In this document: positions 41,992 through 53,400 of the stretch, in pieces
Position numbering within the stretch: position 1 is the stretch's first letter
How the letters are laid out: the number at the start of each line of letters is the position of its first letter
Assembly: GCF_051622035.1 (NCBI RefSeq)
Contig: NC_135357.1
Coordinates: 35,881,691 to 35,945,690, forward strand
Length of the DNA: 64,000 bases
Reading direction: 5' to 3'
Origin: Arctopsyche grandis
Lineage: Eukaryota > Arthropoda > Insecta > Trichoptera > Hydropsychidae
Translations under genes and position numbers: made by a program
Notes under the pieces: model-generated
Database searches by the model: none
Told to the model about the DNA's origin: nothing
Seen by the model: the letters and a program-made list of their open reading frames with translations, nothing else

Positions 41992-42912
41992 CTACGTGTC
42001 TTTATTGCGGTACGTTGGTCTTCTTTGGTTGGGGGTGGGAGGGGTTGACGCACAGTCAGTGGTCAAATGGGGTCCTGCACATTTGATGCATAAGGGGGCG
42101 ACATTGCAGTTGTAGGAGCCATGTCCAAAGCCTTGGCAGCGGTGGCACTGCGGTACAGTGTCACCACGACGAAGTGATTCGATGCGAACCAGTTGGCCGA
42201 AAATGCTGGAGAGGTTGAATAATTTCTTCCCCTCTTCGTCGCGTGTGGTCTCGACTGTGAACATGGGCATGTTGCGCTTGTCACGTCGTGATTTCATGAC
42301 GGTGGCTTTACTGGCTTTATAGCCAAGTTTGGCCAGCTCGGCGAGGACTTCCGATTCGGAGTAGTTGGGGTTAATGCCTCTAATGACTACTTTGAGCGGT
42401 TTGTCTTCCGTTAGAGGGTGGGCATAAAACTGAAATTGTTGCTCTTGGAGCAATTTCGTGATTTTACGGTAATCATCGATGGTGAGAGGGGAGATTTTTA
42501 CTCTGTTTTCAGAGTAGACGGCCGTGAACTTGTAGTTATGTTGGTTGAGTTTCCTTTGAACTGCCTTGTAGTCCGATGGCAACCTAAGGAAGATTGGAGC
42601 AACCTTTGCTCTTTGGACATTTTGTGAAGGAGTGTCAGAGACGGTATTTCCAGATGGGTGAGCGGGGCTTGTGGTTTGAGGGGGTGCACGAATTTGTGCT
42701 GTGCGAGGGGTTTGGGGCGTATTTGCCGACGGGGCGCTGGGGGCCGCTTGTTGGGTGGGCACGTCGCGAGTTGGACGCTTTTGTGTAACATTCCTGTTAC
42801 GGATTATGCCAACCGGGAATAAGTAGTCTTCCGGTTGTGGTGCCGGGGTTTTTGTAAGTGCGGGTACAGCTGCTGATGCAGGTGGGGACTTGGCAGTGGC
42901 GGTAACCTCCAT
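41992..42912 (-). CDS. LINE ORF1: nucleic-acid-binding Gag-like protein
   Basis: A 306-residue protein with a proline-rich N-terminal third, a middle PRE_C2HC-like region (PLKVVIRGINPNYSESEVLA) and two C-terminal zinc knuckles (CHRCQGFGHGSYNC and CIKCAGPHLTTDC). Such proteins bind element RNA and accompany it to the target. The ATG at 42912 (MEVTATAKSP) lies 114 bases inside the element. The stop is 160 bases before the ORF2 start. Intact. Confidence 0.9.
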   Translation of the reverse strand: MEVTATAKSPPASAAVPALTKTPAPQPEDYLFPVGIIRNRNVTQKRPTRDVPTQQAAPSAPSANTPQTPRTAQIRAPPQTTSPAHPSGNTVSDTPSQNVQRAKVAPIFLRLPSDYKAVQRKLNQHNYKFTAVYSENRVKISPLTIDDYRKITKLLQEQQFQFYAHPLTEDKPLKVVIRGINPNYSESEVLAELAKLGYKASKATVMKSRRDKRNMPMFTVETTRDEEGKKLFNLSSIFGQLVRIESLRRGDTVPQCHRCQGFGHGSYNCNVAPLCIKCAGPHLTTDCASTPPTPNQRRPTYRNKDT

Positions 42913-43026
42913 TTTGTTGGAGTTGGATTCGGAATCGAAATCGGGGTCGGAGTCGAGTTCCGCGAGTGGCGCGTATCTGTTGCTATTGTGTGGGGGCGAC
43001 TGTGGTTGTGTGCGTGTGGTGTTGGT

Positions 43027-43201
43027 AATGCCCCCGATCGAGAGCGTACCATTCTTATATCATAGAGCGCTCAGCGCATACACGTATTATCATTGGTCAA
43101 GGAGTCTGGTGCAGTCATTGGCCGCAACGCCCGACTCCACCATTGGTCGGCGTCACCATGACGTCACCGGTCTACGGGGCGTCTCTCTATGTAACGTTAC
43201 A
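43027..43201 (-). repeat. Solo LTR related to gypsy element 1, right piece
   Basis: Continues the LTR from the duplicated AATGCCCCCGA to GTTACA at 43201. The flanks CTAT (38715-38718) and CTCT (43202-43205) agree in three of four bases, compatible with an old 4-bp duplication. Confidence 0.85.
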
Positions 43202-46039
43202 CTCTCATTAATAAATCAATCGACGTTAATAATAAATTATTATCAAAAGAAATGTGATCGAAATTATGTGGGTAATTATGTAAATATGAAAATATTATAA
43301 ATTTAAATTCCATTTAAAAACTAGATCATGAAAACGTGATCAGTGATCGATTCTGAGTTCGAATCAGTCAAAATCTCGAGTTCGAATTTTCGCATGATCA
43401 CAAAACTTCATCTATTGTTACTACGTACATAGATAAAGTAAAAATATGAAATCAAGCATAGGTAATGATTCTGAATATGTACTAACTTGCGAGGCGCCAG
43501 AAGAGCTAAATACTCATCCCAGCACCTCCTCTTTAGCTCCAATTTAACACAAAATTCTACATACTTATCGGGACAACACACAAACACACGTCCGCACCGA
43601 GCTCGCTCAACCCGCGACATAAAGCTACATATTTTTTATTTTATTTTATTTTATTAATTGAAAAATCAACAGACAGGATGTACAGAGATAGGTATAAAAA
43701 AAACAAAAAGTAAATAAATAATATATGTAACATCCGAGTCCAATAATAGATTTTTACAAAAATGAAAAAGATAAATATAAGGAAAACAAATTAAAAAGTA
43801 AAGAATAAAGGCATGACAAAATATGTAGTACATTGCATAATTAAACTATAGTATTAAAATATTTGGAAAAGGTTATAAGATAGAATATAAGTAGAAATTG
43901 AAATTTACAAATATAAAACAAATGAAAAAGGTAAATACAAAATAAACAAATGAAAAGGAAAAGAATGAAAGCTATAATATGATTAAATAGCACATTACAT
44001 AACTAAACTAAAGTATAAAAATAATGGAAATATTGGAAAAATAGAATACGAGAAAAAATGAATCAATCGGTCAATGAATTTATTATGTACATATGTACAT
44101 AATAAAGCTACATATGTACATAATAAATTTAAAATTCTTTTCTTACAGAAAATATACATTCAATGTTAGACTATTCAATGTATAGGGAGAATAGGAGGCG
44201 CCAAAATTAAATTTATAGAAAATCCCTTTACTGTAAAAATCACAACTCCGCTAATGAAGAGAGACCAAACCATAATAACATTATATTTATTGACTCAACG
44301 TCATCCTGTGATTTGCAACAACACACCATAACTTTTGTTCTGACAGAAAGTATAGCCAGCGCTGTTCCATTAGCAGTTATCACTACTTAAGTCTAACAAC
44401 TTTTGAGAATTTTTCAGCATTTGCTCTTTTGAAAGATTTCTGGGGAACATAAATCCAAAATATATAGTGACTGCCGATTCTCATACCGAACGCTTAGCTC
44501 TCACTAATGTTGTTAAGGATTTGGAGATGGATCTATGATTGGAGTTTTATTAGTGGATAGACAGATATTATATAGATTATTTAAAAATATAATTATTTCC
44601 AACTCATCCCATCTCATGAAGCTGAAATAAACTTTATTATATTTAATAGTTCAGAGGTATGCAGAAAATACTTAGACTGGTTTAAACTTTTGTTTTCCAT
44701 AAAAATATTGTTTATTTATAGTTCCAAACTGACTAAAATATCACGATTAGATTATAACCTTGTTTTCACATTGTTCTACCAGAACTTAAAATTGATACAT
44801 AATTTTTTTTGTGTATATGTATGTATCTTCATATTTTTTAAATTATGTATATATGTTTTTACCTTTTCTAAATAATTTATGTTTTACATATATTGTTTGT
44901 TTATAATGTTTTACCTTTATTACTTATTTATATTGTTAAAAGCAATTTTTCTAAAGATGTGTAATTCTCTGTTATTCTCATAATTACATATATGACTTAA
45001 ATATTAATCAGCTAATCACTCACCATATAAAGTTTATCTCTTTTAATTCAAATAATTTAATAGTTCTAATCATTGTCTTTTACCTATTCTCTTGCGAAAA
45101 GTCCATTATCAATATTGTGTCTTAAAACTCATGAAAAGAATTCACCGAAGAACGGAGACATCTGATTTTTTTTTATTTGGTGATTCTTCAATGATTCAAT
45201 GTTGAAATCACTTATTTCATGTGTTTTTTTTTGTGTTTTACATTAATGAATATATATTTTTTGTTACGATTGTTTTAAATGTTATTAAAATTATATTTTA
45301 ATGCTTTTATATGAATAAATGCTATTCTGTTGCTTGAGTGGCCCGTATTTAAACCCAATTACCTGACTCTTATTTCAATTTAAAACCGAAAAATCAAGGT
45401 GGACGAGAAATGGTCAAGCATCAAAAAAAAAAAAAAAATAGCCAATGTTTGGGAATTCCGAGTCATATTATATTTACACGATCAATCATAAATTGGGATT
45501 TATTTCAGTGAATTAAGATTTCGAAACATACTTAAGTAATTATAACTCTATAAAATTGCACTATGATACAGTTATTTTCTTTCTTAAATATAACATGTAA
45601 ATTAAAAAGCAGAAATAGTAGATTGTAAGCAGAATATACTACGATGACAATTCATATGTGTGTAGCGGCTGGCGAGCTTTTCAGAAATAAAATTATTTTG
45701 TGGAGCGAATAGCTTGTTACAGGGACGAGGAAGAGATGATAAAAATTATAACCATTATTCTCAAATGCTTATATTATATTTTCCAAATAGCAGTTTTGTG
45801 TAAACAAGATTTAGGTAGACAAGTTTTGAAAGGAGTATCTATACAATCAGAATGATATTTGACAGTTTAGATTTGAATAGGATGTGTGATTGTAGAGTGT
45901 TGAAACAATAGAGGTTTTATTTGTTTATTTAAGATATAGCCAAGCTTAATAACTAATTATATTCAATCACACAAATAATAATGTATTAATATATACACAT
46001 ACATTCACATATGTACATAGATACATACACACTGTTTGA
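43202..46039. other. 2.8 kb AT-rich region without genes
   Basis: Very AT-rich, with many short homopolymer and TATATG stretches. A 70-codon minus frame at 43620-43408 has no family resemblance. TTTTATTTTATTTTATTTTA at 43640-43660 looks like the A-rich tail of a minus-strand retroposon. Nothing else is recognised. Confidence 0.4.
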
Positions 46040-46610
46040 GATGTTACCTTACAGCTACCATAAGTTTATCAATATTACAAGTATATTTGTAATTTCATCT
46101 GGCAGCTTATTATAAGTAACAACACTTCCATACATACACGTTTTTCCTACTCTTATTTAATTTTAAATTCTGTGATTTATTGCTACCTCTAATGCTATAT
46201 TTATGTAAATGTAACCCTCTGTGGTGACCGCCGGGGTTCTGGCAGTACCAATGCGATCAGTCACACGGTCAGTCACCGTTTTGCGGGAAGCATTCTCTTC
46301 GTCAGAATAAACAACACCATCACTGTTGCACTCGCCTTCCCCCATACCTCTAATAAAATATCTATCGAAATACCTAGGTAACATTTTCTTATCTAACTTA
46401 TAAATAAAAACCGACATATATATTTTCAGAGTATCATCAAATTTATTAAATACTTTAACACGGATCTTATACTAATATACCTATTTATGTGCATCTAAGA
46501 TACTCTTCGTGGCTCTATTCTGTAATGTTTGTAGCCTATCTTAGCCTAGCCTACAGAAAAGATCCACAACACATAAAATGTGGTCGGACAATTGCATTAT
46601 ATATGATAAC
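46040..46610 (-). pseudogene. LINE ORF2 C-terminal relic with a GC-rich insert
   Basis: On the minus strand, pieces such as RLQTLQNRATKSILDAHK and MSVFIYKLDKKMLPRYFDRY, and later SRKNVYVWKCCYL, match the C-terminal tail common to CR1/L2-like LINE ORF2 proteins. Between the second and third piece lies a GC-rich block (about 46213-46350) that is foreign to the LINE. Several stops are present; not functional. Confidence 0.65.
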
Positions 46611-47244
46611 TGCCTCCATCACATCCACTATACTATGAAAATAGCATTGAAATCACTTGGAAACGATCCACCTTGAATTTGTTAGACCAGCATACAATGA
46701 AATCCATCCCGGCAAAAAGCTTTATGGATAAGCCGTCATCTGATGTGGAACCCATGGGGTTATGTTTGTATTCTTTATAAAAGTTGGACATGATAGAGGA
46801 GGGGCAGTAGATGTTAGATATGCGTTCAGCTATATCAGCGGCTTCGAAGAAAAGTGACTGACTGACTGACTCATGAATGGATTATATATATTTGGATTAT
46901 ATATATATACAAAAATGATACTCTATTATCATTTTTGTTTCTTATTTTAAATGTTTGAGCTTTTCTTTTTTTACCTATATGTGAAAATTATTAATGGTTT
47001 ACTTAACATAATTATATTTTTTTTACTATCAATCTAATAAACTGTAAACTGTAAATTTTCCAAATAAATAAAATAAATAAATAAATAAAATATATGTCGC
47101 GGTAGGTATCAATGCACAAACGTCAAATGTCAAATGTAAAAACGTAAACAAATGTCTGTTAGTGTTTGTGTGTGAGCTATCGACGCGACACCGGTGGCGA
47201 GTACTAGTAATAGCGTAAATTCGGATGGGAAACTTAGATATGCA
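46611..47244 (-). repeat. Unknown duplicated segment, copy 2 (inverted)
   Basis: Reverse complement of 34332-34905. It lacks the hAT MITE but has about 210 extra bases (roughly 46885-47093) ending in an (AAAT)n run, which look like a small retroposed insertion. The open frame resembling FFEAADIAERISNIY is preserved, but the bases around its start codon differ by a GTCA repeat, so the start is not conserved. Confidence 0.75.
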
Positions 47245-47489
47245 AACCGTCATGTAACGGCTATTGGCGACCGCTTTACCGCCATGTCGACAAAGAAAAA
47301 TTCGAAAAAACTAGACTTACACAGCATAAAAAATCTACCAAATATTATTTCTAAACAAGTAATAGTGCTTTACATCGTAATTGTATCAATTAAAGAATTA
47401 TAGAAACAAATTAAAAATGAAATGTACGTAAAAATTTCGTCCGTGGTGTGGAGCAGTTGGTGTTCATGCGTGCGCGAATCGAAGCAATG

Positions 47490-48308
47490 GCAGCGTTAAC
47501 ACTAGCGGTGGATACCGCGGTATTTGACGGCGTGGAAACATACAGCGTGTTCCAATTTTTCACCAATCGGCGAGCCGCACGACGCCCCTCCATAGCTCGG
47601 GCAGTACCCATAGGATTGCCTTGGGGGGATGTCGTCGATATTTCAGAGAGCGTGTCGCGAACATACTTACGACATTTGCTCGGCTCATTACTTTATTCAA
47701 TTATCTTTCTATTTACCCGGCTTCGCTCGGTATTTGTAATATAAACCGCTTAAACATGGCCAATCTAATGTGGCAGCTCCCCAGGTACAAGGTGTGATAC
47801 CGCTTCTTCTGTTATAACAAAATGCAGTGCATAACCATCACCTCATAACCACTTTATTGTTCAATTATCGTACTCTACTCATAACTGGTCATCTAAACAC
47901 GCAACTTTTATTGTTCGCAGCACACCCACAACACAGCCTTCTACGAATCGAAACTCCAAGCGAGATGACATGACTAAACTACAAATATCAGAATGTCAAT
48001 ATTGAAGTACCTACCTAGTTCGTTTTGTGACCCTCATTTATTAAAAAATGTTGCTAATTTATTGAAAAATGTGATTTTCAGGAAAGAGTTGAAAAAAATA
48101 GAGCAATCTAAAAGGTCGGGCTGCGGAGCTGATGAGATATATATATGTATATACCATCATCCTCGACATTTCACGAACTGAGCTTTTTGGCCAACGTAGA
48201 AAAACCCGTGCTGACTATGGTAATCATCTTGATTATATTACTACTTTTGGAAAATAATTTATTTATTAGGTACTATTCGACCACATCAACTTTAGTCTCG
48301 GCCCGATG
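47490..48308 (+). repeat. Inverted arm, left (819 bp)
   Basis: Matches the reverse complement of 55588-56407 closely over its whole length. It contains the recurrent ACCCGGCTTCGCTCGG sequence at 47714 and a short frame (47993-48181) reading LLKNVIFRKELKKIEQSKRS, then GCGADEIY, which resembles the second half of a MADF DNA-binding domain. Confidence 0.85.
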
Positions 48309-48972
48309 ATAGTAATTCGACAATGGACTGAAAACAACATTAAACACCATGAAGATGGCATGAGGGCGAAATCAGACAGCGGTGAATGTGGGACGTGGTT
48401 TTTTTAGATACATATTAGAAAAAACGTGGCATTCATCGAACGCGTACATGGGATAGTTTAGAATTTTATAAAGAAAATAAGAAACTTTTGAATCAAATTA
48501 GCAGTGTATAAATAAATATAGCAACAGAGGTGATGAAATTGAGTGAGAATGAAGATGATTAAATTCAACAATTAATTTTTAAGCGCACTTTTTAAGTTCC
48601 TAACTACATATGTATATTCCGGTTATTATGAAAGTGGAATAAGTCATATAATATTTCCTTTGAGATAATTGGACTTTTGTGTAAATTTGTTTTAAAAATT
48701 ATTGTGATACCTTAGCCTTATGGGGGTCTACGTGACGAGCCGGAATCTGATATTACCGAAAACGCAAAGATCGAAAATATCAAAGAAATATCAAAAAAAG
48801 AGGGTGCATGGTAAATGGTACATACTCACGGTATGACCGGGCTTATACATATAATCTTTTCCCGCACAATTATAAAGAAAATTGTAAAATAAACATTTTT
48901 TTGTTAAATGTTCTCTTTTTTGGTCCATGACACTTGGCAACCCTAGCTTATGGTGATTTTCGATGATAGTGC
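48309..48972. other. Stretch between the left arm and hAT MITE copy C
   Basis: AT-rich, no gene recognised. It may be part of the decayed Harbinger-like locus. Confidence 0.35.
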
Positions 48973-48980
48973 GATATAAC

Positions 48981-49105
48981 TAGAGGTAGGATAGTCACAG
49001 TGCTATACATTGTTGTAAATCCTTTGTAAAAAAGGTTCCGCAAACCTTTAACAATGCATTTACAACCTTTGAACAATACGCGGCACCTTCTGGGTCCGGT
49101 GACTA
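48981..49105. mobile_element. hAT MITE, copy C (125 bp)
   Basis: Runs from TAGAGGTAGGATAGTCACAG to GGGTCCGGTGACTA with a perfect 8-bp duplication GATATAAC at 48973-48980 and 49106-49113. It is the longest of the three copies; copies A and B have small internal deletions relative to it. Confidence 0.92.
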
Positions 49106-49131
49106 GATATAACCATGTCTTTGAATATATG

Positions 49132-49361
49132 TGTAACGTACGCCCCCGCAGCCGAAGGAGTGGGGGGAAACTACCCCCGCCCTCGGATGCTGGGGAGTGG
49201 GAGAAAGTACCGCTACTTTCTCAGCTATAAAAGAAGCGCCCTTTCCTTCGGAAGTCGAGTCGGACCACAGCTTTCTCTGAGAACTGTCGTTTCCTTTAGA
49301 CTCCCATCTCTGCTGGTCTTTCCCTGTTCAGTCAAAGCCACCCACTTCACCCCACGTTACA
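49132..49361 (+). repeat. 5' LTR of gypsy element 3
   Basis: A 230-bp LTR, TGTAACG to CGTTACA, equal to the LTRs of element 2. Confidence 0.93.
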
Positions 49362-49413
49362 CTGGTGTCAGAAGTGTTTGACCTGAGCCGCAAAAGGAAT
49401 ACACCACGCAAAG

Positions 49414-50418
49414 ATGCCCCCAAAAAGGAGACAGGCATCTCCTCACCAGTTGGACGATCCATCACGTGTGGAACGTCTGGAGGAGCAGATGGCGCGACTC
49501 GTCGCGCTTCTCGAGAGGGACACCACAACACGCACGCCAGCGATTCCGGCAAGCCCTTCAACGAGGGTCCCAGCGGTTCCGGCGAGCACACTGAGTCCCT
49601 CGTCATCAGTATGCAGAAACGACGCTACTCCACGACCTGTCACCGACCCCATGCTAGGAAGCACCATCCACAAGCAACCGACCGAGCTTCCTGTTTTCGA
49701 CGGAACGGGCGACGTAGAACGATTCATCCGCGAATTTGAAATCGTGTCACGAGCCCTACGCTGCGAACCGACGGCAAACTCACTCATTCTCGCTCTACGA
49801 GGTCAAGCGAGAATATTCCTCATCGACGAAGTACCGAAAGAAGCGTACGAAGCGTACGAGGAGCTGAGGGAGAGGCTGGTGAAGCGCTTCAAATCTTCGC
49901 CACACCCGTACGACGCATTCCGTGACCTAATTTCCCCGTCGATCCGCAACAACGACGACATAGAAGCTCGGTTCGCGGACATCCGTCGAAAAAGGATGGA
50001 GGCCTTTCCAGAGCCTATCCCGTTGGACGTCCTGGACAAGATACTCCTCATATTGTCGTTTCACGACGAGGATATCCGCGCTGCCGTCTTCACGGCAGAT
50101 CCGAAGACCCCACTGCAGGAGCTGTTACGGCTCGCAAAACACGCGAGGGATGCGAAACGGCTGAGGAGTCAAGGGAGGGGGGCGGCCAACAGACCAGCCC
50201 AAGACCACCAGCCTCACTTCAATACCGCAGCTCGAAACGCCAGCAGACCTCCCTGGCAAGCGGAGGGCCGTAACGGCAACAGACCGCCCTGGCAAGGGCA
50301 AAGGAACTGCCGAAACTGCGGAAGCCCACAATGTCGCGGGCGGAACTGTCCGAAGGTACGGGCAGTCGAGAACGCCTCCGACGAGGAAGAGGTGCGATCC
50401 CAGTCGGGAAAAGAATAA
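49414..50418 (+). CDS. gag: Gypsy element 3 gag protein
   Basis: A 334-residue frame with the same protein sequence as the gag of element 2 (15949-16953). It looks whole. Confidence 0.9.
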   Translation: MPPKRRQASPHQLDDPSRVERLEEQMARLVALLERDTTTRTPAIPASPSTRVPAVPASTLSPSSSVCRNDATPRPVTDPMLGSTIHKQPTELPVFDGTGDVERFIREFEIVSRALRCEPTANSLILALRGQARIFLIDEVPKEAYEAYEELRERLVKRFKSSPHPYDAFRDLISPSIRNNDDIEARFADIRRKRMEAFPEPIPLDVLDKILLILSFHDEDIRAAVFTADPKTPLQELLRLAKHARDAKRLRSQGRGAANRPAQDHQPHFNTAARNASRPPWQAEGRNGNRPPWQGQRNCRNCGSPQCRGRNCPKVRAVENASDEEEVRSQSGKE

Positions 50419-53400
50419 TGGTCAGTTCCACACGGGCAGGACTGATCATCGAAAATGAAGAAAAGCCCGTCCCAGTGTTAGGGAGCGTCGGCGACTCACC
50501 TTTCGTATTGGACACCGAAGGCGAGATCGGAGGAGTACCATGTAGGGTACTGTTGGATACCGGGGCAAGCGTCTCCGTTATCTCCAGCAAACTGTTCGCC
50601 AAAATTCCCCGCGAACATAGAAAAAGGGTGAACGACAAAAGGGAAAGAATACGAGTCGCAGACGGTCGACACGTAGCGATCTACGTATGGGCCGAGACTA
50701 CGTTGGCAATTAAAGGCACACAAGCGAGATGGAAATTTGCCGTCACTGATTTCTCCTCAGAGGTCATCATGGGGATGGATCTCCTGCGCCACCTCAATAC
50801 GATCGTCGAACTGGGAGGAACCACGACAAGGGTCACTTTCCGGAACGAAATTGCGCCCCATCGACCAGTAAGTTCAGTCCATTCGTGTCAGGAAATAAAA
50901 AGACACGAACTGAACGGAAAGCGACAAGACGACCTGCCCCGCCAACTGGACGCTGCTATCATCGACCTACCACCTGGAAAACGGTCGACGATCGTCAACT
51001 CCCTCCTCCAGCATCGACAAGCCTTCGCCCAAAGCGAACGGGACTTAAGCCAAGTCCATAAAGGGAGCCATCGAATAAATAGCGGCGACGCCGCCCCCAT
51101 CAAACAGGCCCATCGCAGAATACCGCTGCACAAGAAGACAGAGGTACGGTCCCTCATCAACGACTTGCTGACAAGACAAATCATCGAACCAGCAGCCGGT
51201 CCCTGGGCCTCCCCCATCGTATTGGTCACGAAAAAGACCGGCGAGTTGCGCCTCTGCGTTGACTATCGTCGGTTAAACGCCGTGACAACGAAAGATTCGT
51301 TCCCGATGCCACGAATGGACGACGTTCTGGACAGACTCGCGGGTGCCAAATTTTTCTCGACGTTGGACCTGCAGAGTGGTTTTTGGCAAGTCCCAGTCGA
51401 AGAGAAAGACCGACCAAAAACTGCCTTTACCACTGAATTTGGTCTGTTCCAATTCCGTGTCATGCCTTTCGGCCTCTGCAACGCGCCTGCCACATTCTCC
51501 CGGCTAATGGAAGACATTCTCGGCGACCTGACCGGATCAACCTTGGTATATCTCGACGACATCATCATATATAGTCCGACCCCAGAGGCCCACTTGGAAC
51601 ACATCCAGACGGTCCTCAAACGCCTACTTGCGGTCGGACTCAAAATAAATACGCGGAAGTGCCAGCTGTTTAGGAATGAGGTCTGCTTCCTTGGCCATAA
51701 AATCAGCTCCCACGGCGTCTGCACGGATCCAGAGAAGACAAAAGCCGTGAGAGAGTGGCCCACCCCCAAATCGAAGGCACAACTCCGCAGCTTCTTAGGC
51801 CTCTGCACCTATTACCGGAGGTTTGTGCAAGGGTTTGCGCAAACGGCGAAACCACTGCATCGTCTCACGGAGGAGAAAACAGTCTTCACGTGGGACCAAG
51901 ACTGTGAGCATGCCTTCAATGCCCTCAAAAACGCTCTGACAAATGCGGAAACAATGGCATTCCCCCGACCCGAGGGAATCTATATTCTGGACGCGGATGC
52001 CAGTCAACATGCCATCGGAGCCGTGCTCTCCCAAGTTCAAGACGGCGAGGAGAAGGTGATCGGGTACTATAGTCGCACCTTGAAGGCACCGGAACGGAAC
52101 TACTGCGTCACCCGGAAAGAGCTGCTCGCCATCGTCGACGCAGTAGAGCACTTCCACCACTACCTGTACGGAAGCCCCTTCACACTCCGAACCGATCACG
52201 CCGCACTGACGTGGCTCCGCAGCTTCAGAAAACCTGAAGGTCAATGGGCCCGCTGGTTGCAACGACTGGGACAGTACCACATGGACGTACAGCATCGAGC
52301 AGGGAAGAAACACGGCAACGCCGACGCCCTCTCTAGACGTCCATGTGACCCAGACTGCCCGAAATGCGCGAAAATAGAGAGTGAGCAAATAGCACCCGAA
52401 GCCAAACTCGTCACTCTAGGGAACCCACAAAGTCCCCAGGCCACCGACTCCACAATCTCACGCTTCATTGCATGGAAAGAGTCCGGGAGACGACCACTGT
52501 GGGAAGAAGTTTCGGCAGAAGAACCCGAAGTTCGGATTCTATGGGCCCAGTGGGACGCACTAACTGTCGACCAGGGTCAGCTCTTCCGGCGATGGGAAAG
52601 CCCAAACGGCGAGCGTCAGATCCTGCAATTGGTCATTCCCGAGAGCCACACAAATGAAATCCTATGGGAGATGCACAGTTCCCCGACTGGCGGACACTTC
52701 GGCGTCAATAAAACGCTAAAGAATGTCCGCCGCCGATACTACTGGCCAACATGCCGCCCCGACGTTATAAAATGGTGCGAAAAATGCCCCAGGTGTGCAG
52801 CGCAAAACGGACCACATACAAGGAACAGGGCGGCCATGCGGCAATACGTGTCAGGGGCACCGATGGACCGAATGGCGATCGACATATTGGGACCGCTACC
52901 GGTTACCAATAGGGGGAACCGTTACGTGCTAGTGGCCGCTGATTACTTCACAAAGTGGCCAGAAGCCATTCCCTTACCGGACCAAGAGGCGGAAACGGTA
53001 GCGGAAGCCCTAGTAACCCATGTCTTCGCCAAACTGGGCACACCTCGAGAACTGCACTCCGATCAAGGCCGTAATTTTGAAGCCCGAGTCTTTGCCGAAA
53101 CGCTAGATAAATTGGGCATCTGCAAAACTCGGACGACCCCTTACCACCCTCAGTCGGACGGGATGATCGAGAGGTTAAACCGCACTCTACTGGGATACCT
53201 CCGGAAATTCCTGTCCTACTACGACGAGGAGGCAGAACGAGACTGGGACACGATGCTGTCCCCGTTCCTCATGGCTTACCGCTCAACCCCACACGACGCG
53301 ACAGGAGAGTCGCCAGCCCTGATGATGTTCGGCAGGGAAATGCGCCTTCCGCCCCAACTTATCTACGGCGGACCCCCGGACAGTATACCCGAGCAATCAG

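Larger units (their letters stand above)
38833..43026 (-). mobile_element. Full-length Jockey-like LINE (4194 bp)
   Basis: Inserted in the solo LTR with an 11-bp target duplication AATGCCCCCGA (38822-38832 and 43027-43037). On the minus strand it has a 114-base 5' UTR, ORF1, ORF2 and a 300-base 3' UTR. There is no clear poly(A) tail; the 3' end is GTAGTAGTGGG on the plus strand. Both frames are open, so this could be an active copy. Near-identical ORF2 sequence at 1-1190 shows recent family activity. Confidence 0.93.

Noticed and set aside
43408-43620. 70-codon minus-strand frame (MSRVERARCGRVFVCCPDK)
   Set aside because: Cysteine content is suggestive but no family pattern, no conservation evidence, and the frame lies in AT-rich repeat debris.
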